Shown here: positions 6,532 through 10,087 of the stretch, piece after piece
How the letters are laid out: every line of letters begins with the position of its first letter
Position numbering within the stretch: the first letter of the stretch is position 1
NCBI GenBank assembly: GCA_009779335.1
Contig: WREM01000026.1
Location: 1 to 10,087, forward strand
Source of the DNA: Streptococcaceae bacterium
GTDB lineage: Bacteria > Bacillota > Bacilli > Lactobacillales > Streptococcaceae
DNA length: 10,087 nt
Direction of reading: 5' to 3'
Notes under the pieces: generated by a model
What the model was told of the DNA's origin: nothing
The model's input: the letters and a program-made list of their open reading frames with translations, nothing else
Databases searched by the model: none
Made by a program: the position numbers and the translations under genes

Positions 6532-6560
6532 TTGACAAAACAGGTCATTTAATATAAGAT
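6532..6560 (+). promoter_or_regulatory. Promoter of rpoE (delta subunit)
   Basis: A perfect TTGACA (6532-6537), a 17-base spacer and TAAGAT (6555-6560, four of six) form a plausible sigma-A promoter just after the apt stop. TATAAG (6553-6558) is an alternative -10 with a 15-base spacer. The transcript would have a leader of roughly 40 bases. Confidence 0.6.
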
Positions 6561-6597
6561 AGTAAAGATAAAAAACAAGAAATCCTTAAGACATAAA

Positions 6598-6603
6598 TGG
6601 AGA
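6598..6603 (+). promoter_or_regulatory. Ribosome site supporting the TTG start of rpoE
   Basis: TGGAGA is the only good Shine-Dalgarno sequence near the beginning of the delta gene. It lies six bases before TTG at 6610. The first in-frame ATG (6655) has no such site and would remove part of the conserved N-terminal region, so TTG is chosen. Confidence 0.7.
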
Positions 6604-6609
6604 AATAAA

Positions 6610-7149
6610 TTGAAAATAAAAGCTTTAGAAGGACAAGATATTAAAGAACTCTCAATGATTGAAGTCGCTCATGCGATTCTTGAGCAAAAAGAAAAAGAAA
6701 TGACTTTTGCGGAAATTTTGAATGAAGTTCAAAAATATCTCAAGAAAACAGACGAAGAAATCAAAACTAACGCTTCTCGTTTTTATACAGATATGAATAT
6801 TGACGGAAGTTTTATTCCGCTTGGGAACAATGTTTGGGCCCTTCGCTCATGGTATGCCATTGATGAGATTGATGAAGAAGTGATTGCTCTTGATGAGTTA
6901 GATGATGATTCAGATGTCCCAAGCAAAAAACGTAGAGTCATTAACGCCTTTGGATTTGAAGATGAAGTTGATCCAGAAGATGAAAACTTCGGAAAAGAAA
7001 CAGAAGAAGCCATCGTCTATGATGAAGAAAATCCAGATGATGAAAAAGAAGAAATTGAAGCGGTTGACGTTGAACTCGAAGAAGTAGATTTAGAAAATGA
7101 AGCCCTCGATTTAGAGGATGAAGACGTCGAAGATGACGAGGAAAAATAA
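6610..7149 (+). CDS. rpoE: DNA-directed RNA polymerase delta subunit
   Basis: Delta is a Firmicutes-specific RNA polymerase subunit that promotes enzyme recycling and sensitivity to initiating NTP levels. The 179-residue protein has the folded N-terminal HARE-HTH domain (about 14-82, including TFAEILNEVQKYL and SRFYTDMNIDGSFIPLG, then WALRSWY). A short basic patch SKKRR (105-109) follows, and then an unfolded tail extremely rich in Asp and Glu to the C-terminus. This is the classic layout. It starts with TTG at 6610, supported by TGGAGA. It has its own promoter and is followed by a hairpin terminator. The symbol rpoE here means delta and not the sigma factor of proteobacteria. Confidence 0.97.
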   Translation: MKIKALEGQDIKELSMIEVAHAILEQKEKEMTFAEILNEVQKYLKKTDEEIKTNASRFYTDMNIDGSFIPLGNNVWALRSWYAIDEIDEEVIALDELDDDSDVPSKKRRVINAFGFEDEVDPEDENFGKETEEAIVYDEENPDDEKEEIEAVDVELEEVDLENEALDLEDEDVEDDEEK

Positions 7150-7162
7150 ATTCAATTTATAT

Positions 7163-7188
7163 AAAAGTGAGGCTAAGCCCTCACTTTT
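7163..7188 (+). terminator. Hairpin terminator between rpoE and mltG
   Basis: AAAAGTGAGG (7163-7172) pairs perfectly with CCTCACTTTT (7179-7188) around a six-base loop. The T-run has only four bases before a G, so termination is likely partial. The A-rich left side would also let it work on the minus strand. Only 22 bases remain before the mltG start. Confidence 0.8.
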
Positions 7189-7210
7189 GTAAGATAAGAG
7201 GGAAGAAGTA

Positions 7211-8596
7211 ATGCCAGATAAGAATGAAGAGAATTTTTCGGGAAGTTTCAAAGAAAAAATCTTACAGCAAATCGAAGCAGATAAACAAAAAGAAGAACAA
7301 GATGAGCCTACCGTTCAAGAGCTTGTACGAAGCAGAAAAAATAAATCAAACGATATAAAAGAGAACAATCAAGAAAAGGCTAATTCAAGCATATCAACCA
7401 ATGATAAGCAGAACTCTACAGATGAGTCTATAAAAACGACAAGAAGTCGTCGAAGTGAAAATCAAGACGTATCTAAGAAAAAACCAAAGCAAAAAAGGGG
7501 GAAGATAATAGCCTTTATCGTCCTTCTCTTACTTGTTTTAGCAGGGTGGTTAGGTTATTCTTACGTAGATTCAAATGTTAAACCTGTAGATCCGACCAAT
7601 CATACAGCACAAATCGTTCAAATTCCGGAGGGTTCAAGCACCAAACAAATCGCAAACATTCTCAAAAAAGACGGATTGATTAAAAGCCCAACTGTTTTTG
7701 AATGGTATGCAAAATTCAAAAACTATAATTCTTTCAAGGGGGGTTCCTATAGTCTTTCTCCAGACATGAATCTTTCAAAAATTGCAAATATTTTACAAGG
7801 ATTAGCTGTTGTTCAAAGCGGGAAGATTATGATTCCAGAAGGCTATACTATAGCTCAAATGTCTACAGCAGTTACAATGGACGCAAGTAACAAAAATCAA
7901 ACCACAGCAATTTCTAGTGCAGACTTTATGAAAGCTGTTCAGGATAAGACTTTCATCTCAAAAATGAAGGCGGAATTTCCTGATTTGCTCGCCTCACTTC
8001 CAGATAAGTCAACAGGGGTTAAGTATCAGCTAGAAGGATATTTATTCCCAGCTACTTATGATTATGATGGGAGCACAACAGCTCAAATCTTAATTGAAAA
8101 AATGCTTGCTGCGACAGATGCAAATCTTAAGCCTTATTATGCACAAATTAAATCACAAAATCTTTCGGTGAATCAAGTGTTGAGCTTAGCGGCACTGATT
8201 GAGCGTGAGGCGAATACAGAGACGGATCGTCAGAATGTCGCAGGGGTCTTCTTTAACCGCATTGCACAAGGGATGCCTTTACAATCAAATCCATCTATAC
8301 TCTATGCACAAGGAAGATTAGGAACTGGAACGACATTAGAGCAAGATGCCAATCTTGACACTAAATTCGATTCTCCTTATAATCTCTATATTCATACGGG
8401 AACTGGACCAGGACCAATCGATAATCCTAGTCTATCGTCTATTGAAGCAGTCATCAAGCCTGCTCAGAATTCTTATCTCTATTTCGTCGCAGATGTCAAG
8501 ACAGGGAAAGTATATTTTGCTGAAACCTATGAAGAACAACAGGCAAATGTTCAGCAATATATCAATAGTGAAATCTCAGCATCATCGTCGAACTAA
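7211..8596 (+). CDS. mltG: Endolytic murein transglycosylase MltG
   Basis: MltG (YceG family) cleaves nascent peptidoglycan strands at the outer face of the membrane and sets glycan chain length. The 461 residues comprise a charged, low-complexity cytoplasmic region (1-98), one membrane segment (about 99-119), and an extracellular part. The latter has a LysM-like subdomain (VQIPEGSSTKQIANILKKDG, 136-155) and the catalytic domain. Typical motifs are LEGYLFPATY (274-283), the catalytic glutamate in ALIEREA (328-334, Glu331), LQSNPSILYA (357-366) and the SPYNLYIH...GPGPIDNPS segment (388-407). The long cytoplasmic tail is usual in streptococci and lactococci. GAGGGA (7198-7203) is the ribosome site. 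No promoter fits in the 22 bases after the upstream hairpin, so expression probably depends on readthrough or on a promoter inside rpoE. greA follows after 33 bases. Confidence 0.96.
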   Translation: MPDKNEENFSGSFKEKILQQIEADKQKEEQDEPTVQELVRSRKNKSNDIKENNQEKANSSISTNDKQNSTDESIKTTRSRRSENQDVSKKKPKQKRGKIIAFIVLLLLVLAGWLGYSYVDSNVKPVDPTNHTAQIVQIPEGSSTKQIANILKKDGLIKSPTVFEWYAKFKNYNSFKGGSYSLSPDMNLSKIANILQGLAVVQSGKIMIPEGYTIAQMSTAVTMDASNKNQTTAISSADFMKAVQDKTFISKMKAEFPDLLASLPDKSTGVKYQLEGYLFPATYDYDGSTTAQILIEKMLAATDANLKPYYAQIKSQNLSVNQVLSLAALIEREANTETDRQNVAGVFFNRIAQGMPLQSNPSILYAQGRLGTGTTLEQDANLDTKFDSPYNLYIHTGTGPGPIDNPSLSSIEAVIKPAQNSYLYFVADVKTGKVYFAETYEEQQANVQQYINSEISASSSN

Positions 8597-8629
8597 ATCA
8601 AACTAAAAATTAAATCAAAGGAAAAAATT

Positions 8630-9103
8630 ATGGCAGAAAAAACTTATCCAATGACCAAAGAAGGTCTTGAAAAATTAGAAAAAGAACTTGAAAATCTTAA
8701 ATTAGTCAAACGTCCAGAAGTGGTAGAGCGTATCAAAATTGCCCGCTCATATGGAGACTTGTCCGAGAACTCTGAATATGAAGCGGCAAAAGATGAACAA
8801 GCCTTTATTGAAGGGCAAATTTCAACCACAGAAACAATGATTCGTTATGCAGAAATCGTTGACAATAAAAAAATTGCAAAAAATGAAGTGGCTTTAGGAA
8901 AATCAGTGACCTTCCAAGAAGTAGGTCAAAAAGATGAAGAAACTTATCAAATCGTAGGGACAGCAGAAGCAGATCCTTTCTCAGGAAAAATCTCTAATGA
9001 ATCTCCAATTGCACAAGCACTCATTGGGCATAAAGTGGGAGACAAGGTAGAGATCGAATTACCAGTAGGTAAAATTCAAGCCAAAATCATCAAGGTAAAA
9101 TAA
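8630..9103 (+). CDS. greA: Transcription elongation factor GreA
   Basis: GreA enters the RNA polymerase secondary channel and stimulates cleavage of backtracked transcripts. The 157 residues are of standard length. The N-terminal coiled-coil hairpin spans about 1-75, with the acidic tip in YGDLSENSEY (41-50), where Asp43 and Glu46 correspond to the Asp41/Glu44 pair of E. coli GreA. The C-terminal FKBP-like domain includes the VGTAEADPFSGKISNESPIAQALIG-type segment from about residue 108 to 132. AAAGGAA (8617-8623) is the ribosome site. It lies 33 bases after mltG without a terminator between and is closed by its own terminator, so mltG-greA may form one unit. Confidence 0.98.
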   Translation: MAEKTYPMTKEGLEKLEKELENLKLVKRPEVVERIKIARSYGDLSENSEYEAAKDEQAFIEGQISTTETMIRYAEIVDNKKIAKNEVALGKSVTFQEVGQKDEETYQIVGTAEADPFSGKISNESPIAQALIGHKVGDKVEIELPVGKIQAKIIKVK

Positions 9104-9121
9104 AAGCCATAGGCTTTTTTT
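9102..9121 (+). terminator. Intrinsic terminator of greA
   Basis: AAAAGCC (9102-9108), loop ATA and GGCTTTTTTT (9112-9121) form a short stem followed by a T-run. The left arm overlaps the greA TAA stop (9101-9103). It separates greA from the ctsR promoter. Confidence 0.8.
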
Positions 9122-9140
9122 AGTATTATTTTACAAATAT

Positions 9141-9149
9141 TGATATAAT
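9141..9149 (+). promoter_or_regulatory. Extended -10 promoter of ctsR-clpC
   Basis: TGATATAAT is an extended -10 element (TATAAT at 9144-9149). The -35 area (TAGTAT, 9121-9126) is poor and overlaps the end of the greA terminator. Transcription would begin near 9156, exactly where the CtsR box starts. Confidence 0.65.
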
Positions 9150-9155
9150 AAAATT

Positions 9156-9172
9156 AGTCAGTATTGGTCAAA
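9156..9172 (+). promoter_or_regulatory. CtsR operator of ctsR-clpC
   Basis: AGTCAGT-ATT-GGTCAAA fits the CtsR pattern RGTCAAA-NAN-RGTCAAA. The right heptamer is perfect, while the left has five of seven matches and the spacer lacks the central A. It begins about six bases after the -10, so bound CtsR would block initiation. Position in front of ctsR makes autoregulation very likely. Confidence 0.8.
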
Positions 9173-9191
9173 GTTAAGTGAAGGAGGAATC

Positions 9192-9635
9192 ATGTCTAAT
9201 CAAAACACTTCAGATATTATTGAGATGTATCTCAGACAGCTGTTGAAAGAAGCACAAGAAATTGAAATTAAGCGTGCAGATTTGGCAGAGCATTTTGAGG
9301 TGGTTCCTTCACAGATTAACTATGTCATAAAAACACGATTCACAGAATCCAAAGGCTTTGATGTAGAATCCAAACGTGGAGGTGGTGGATATATCCGCAT
9401 CATCAAATATGGCACATCGACTCATCATGATTTCTTGAATGTACTCATTCAGAAAATTGGGCAAAATTTAACAGAAAAAGATGGACATAACATCATACAA
9501 CTGCTCTTTGATGAAGAAATAATTACTGAGCGTGAAGGAAATCTCTTGCTTGAAACCGTAGGTGAAGAAATCAGTCCGCAAATCAGAGCAAAGATAATAA
9601 AAAAAATCATACAAAAATTAGACAGAGAAAGATAA
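9192..9635 (+). CDS. ctsR: Class III heat-shock repressor CtsR
   Basis: CtsR is a dimeric winged-helix repressor of clp and other heat-shock genes in low-GC Gram-positives. The 147-residue protein has the N-terminal helix-turn-helix (about 8-50, with RADLAEHFEVVPSQINYVIKTRF). The wing KRGGGGYIRI (61-70) contains Arg62 and the tetraglycine loop that acts as the heat sensor in the Bacillus protein. A helical C-terminal dimerisation domain follows (about 78-147). A perfect AAGGAGG (9181-9187) precedes ATG 9192. The gene is preceded by a CtsR box and followed after two bases by clpC. The mcsA and mcsB genes found between them in Bacillus are absent, so arginine phosphorylation by an adjacent McsB is not expected here. 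Confidence 0.98.
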   Translation: MSNQNTSDIIEMYLRQLLKEAQEIEIKRADLAEHFEVVPSQINYVIKTRFTESKGFDVESKRGGGGYIRIIKYGTSTHHDFLNVLIQKIGQNLTEKDGHNIIQLLFDEEIITEREGNLLLETVGEEISPQIRAKIIKKIIQKLDRER

Positions 9636-9637
9636 AA

Positions 9638-10087
9638 ATGAAATATAACAGCATGAAAATCACCCCTTTAGTTGAGCGTATCCTTGACCAAGCAAAGGAA
9701 ATTGCCTTTAATTTTGAGTACTCTACGGTAGAGAGTTCTCATCTTTTAGTTGCTATGATGGAGATTCCGGGTTCTATAGCAGCGACTCTCCTCTTTTCAG
9801 AGAATGTAGATCCTGAGGACATGATGATAGACATTGAAGATTTTTCAACTCAAACTAAAGTTAAACGCAATGAAATTGCTCTTAGTCCAAGAGTTCATCA
9901 ACTCTTTCTACAGTCAGAGCAATTGGCAAAAGCAAATGAAAAGAAACGCATAGGAACAGAGCACCTACTCTATGCTATTTTGCTAGATAATGAGGGGTTT
10001 GCTGTTGAATTGCTCAAACAGCAAAGTGTAAATACCAGTCATCTCAGAAAAATGTTAGAGCAAAAAGCAGGCTTAAAAGCACCCGTA
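9638..10087 (+). CDS. clpC: ATP-dependent Clp protease ATP-binding subunit ClpC, 5' part only
   Basis: An open frame starts at ATG 9638 and continues past the window edge, giving 150 residues. The sequence is the Clp N-domain, a double four-helix repeat. The first copy includes ILDQAKEIAFNFEYSTVES-SHLLVAMM (about 15-41) and the second includes ALSPRVHQLF (81-90) and IGTEHLLYAIL (105-115). ClpC is a hexameric AAA+ unfoldase that feeds ClpP; its AAA domains lie outside the window. The start is two bases after the ctsR stop with only a weak purine-rich site, which suggests coupled translation. A second in-frame ATG (9653) would give a five-residue shorter protein. The N-domain alone does not exclude another Clp ATPase, but the ctsR-clpC order favours ClpC. 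Confidence 0.93.
   Translation, partial: MKYNSMKITPLVERILDQAKEIAFNFEYSTVESSHLLVAMMEIPGSIAATLLFSENVDPEDMMIDIEDFSTQTKVKRNEIALSPRVHQLFLQSEQLAKANEKKRIGTEHLLYAILLDNEGFAVELLKQQSVNTSHLRKMLEQKAGLKAPV

Noticed and set aside
6902..7087. Second plus-strand frame within rpoE giving a Lys/Met-rich peptide
   Set aside because: It is the out-of-frame reading of the repeated Asp/Glu codons (GAT/GAA) of the delta tail.
6895..7146. Repetitive GAT/GAA-rich DNA
   Set aside because: Explained by the acidic low-complexity tail of the delta subunit; not a tandem repeat or mobile element.
8346..8606. 86-codon frame overlapping the end of mltG
   Set aside because: It lies in another frame over the conserved MltG catalytic domain and has no ribosome site or family resemblance.
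8701..8714. AGTCAAA inside greA as a CtsR half-site
   Set aside because: A single heptamer in coding sequence with no second repeat at the required spacing.
9122..9191. CIRCE/HrcA operator upstream of ctsR
   Set aside because: No TTAGCACTC-N9-GAGTGCTAA inverted repeat is present; only a CtsR-type direct repeat is seen.

Overview
The window looks like ordinary core chromosome of a low-GC Gram-positive coccus in the Streptococcaceae, most probably a Lactococcus. The reasons are the gene families (DUF3042, delta factor, CtsR, MltG with a long cytoplasmic tail), the order miaA ... rnz, recJ, apt, and the direct ctsR-clpC pair without mcsA/mcsB between them. I cannot settle the species. I see no phage, insertion sequence, CRISPR or plasmid signature.

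Layout. Positions 1-125 hold the start of a small DUF3042 membrane protein on the minus strand. Everything else is on the plus strand. A 70-base divergent region (126-195) carries promoters for both directions and a strong CtsR-box-like sequence. Next come miaA (tRNA isopentenyltransferase), a conserved protein of unknown function, and an SPFH/stomatin-type membrane protein with its own candidate promoter. A tRNA-Arg(CCG) gene with its own promoter follows, then rnz (RNase Z), recJ (ssDNA exonuclease) and apt (adenine phosphoribosyltransferase) in a tight run. rpoE (RNA polymerase delta subunit) has its own promoter and is followed by a hairpin terminator. Then come mltG (peptidoglycan terminase), greA (transcript cleavage factor) with a terminator, and finally ctsR and the first 150 codons of clpC behind an extended -10 promoter and a CtsR operator.

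How the parts fit. Several products act on tRNA or transcription: MiaA modifies tRNA A37, RNase Z matures tRNA 3' ends, and delta and GreA act on RNA polymerase. RecJ serves DNA repair and Apt serves purine salvage. MltG acts on the cell wall. CtsR and ClpC form the class III heat-shock module.

Two points deserve most attention. First, the CtsR-like box between DUF3042 and miaA resembles the consensus better than the box in front of ctsR itself, so it may add these genes to the CtsR regulon. Second, the CCA-less tRNA-Arg(CCG) lies just upstream of rnz in the same direction with no terminator between them. RNase Z would then cut its own mRNA leader, and the only two CGG codons I find in the window's genes are both in rnz. 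No clearly new multi-gene system is visible.
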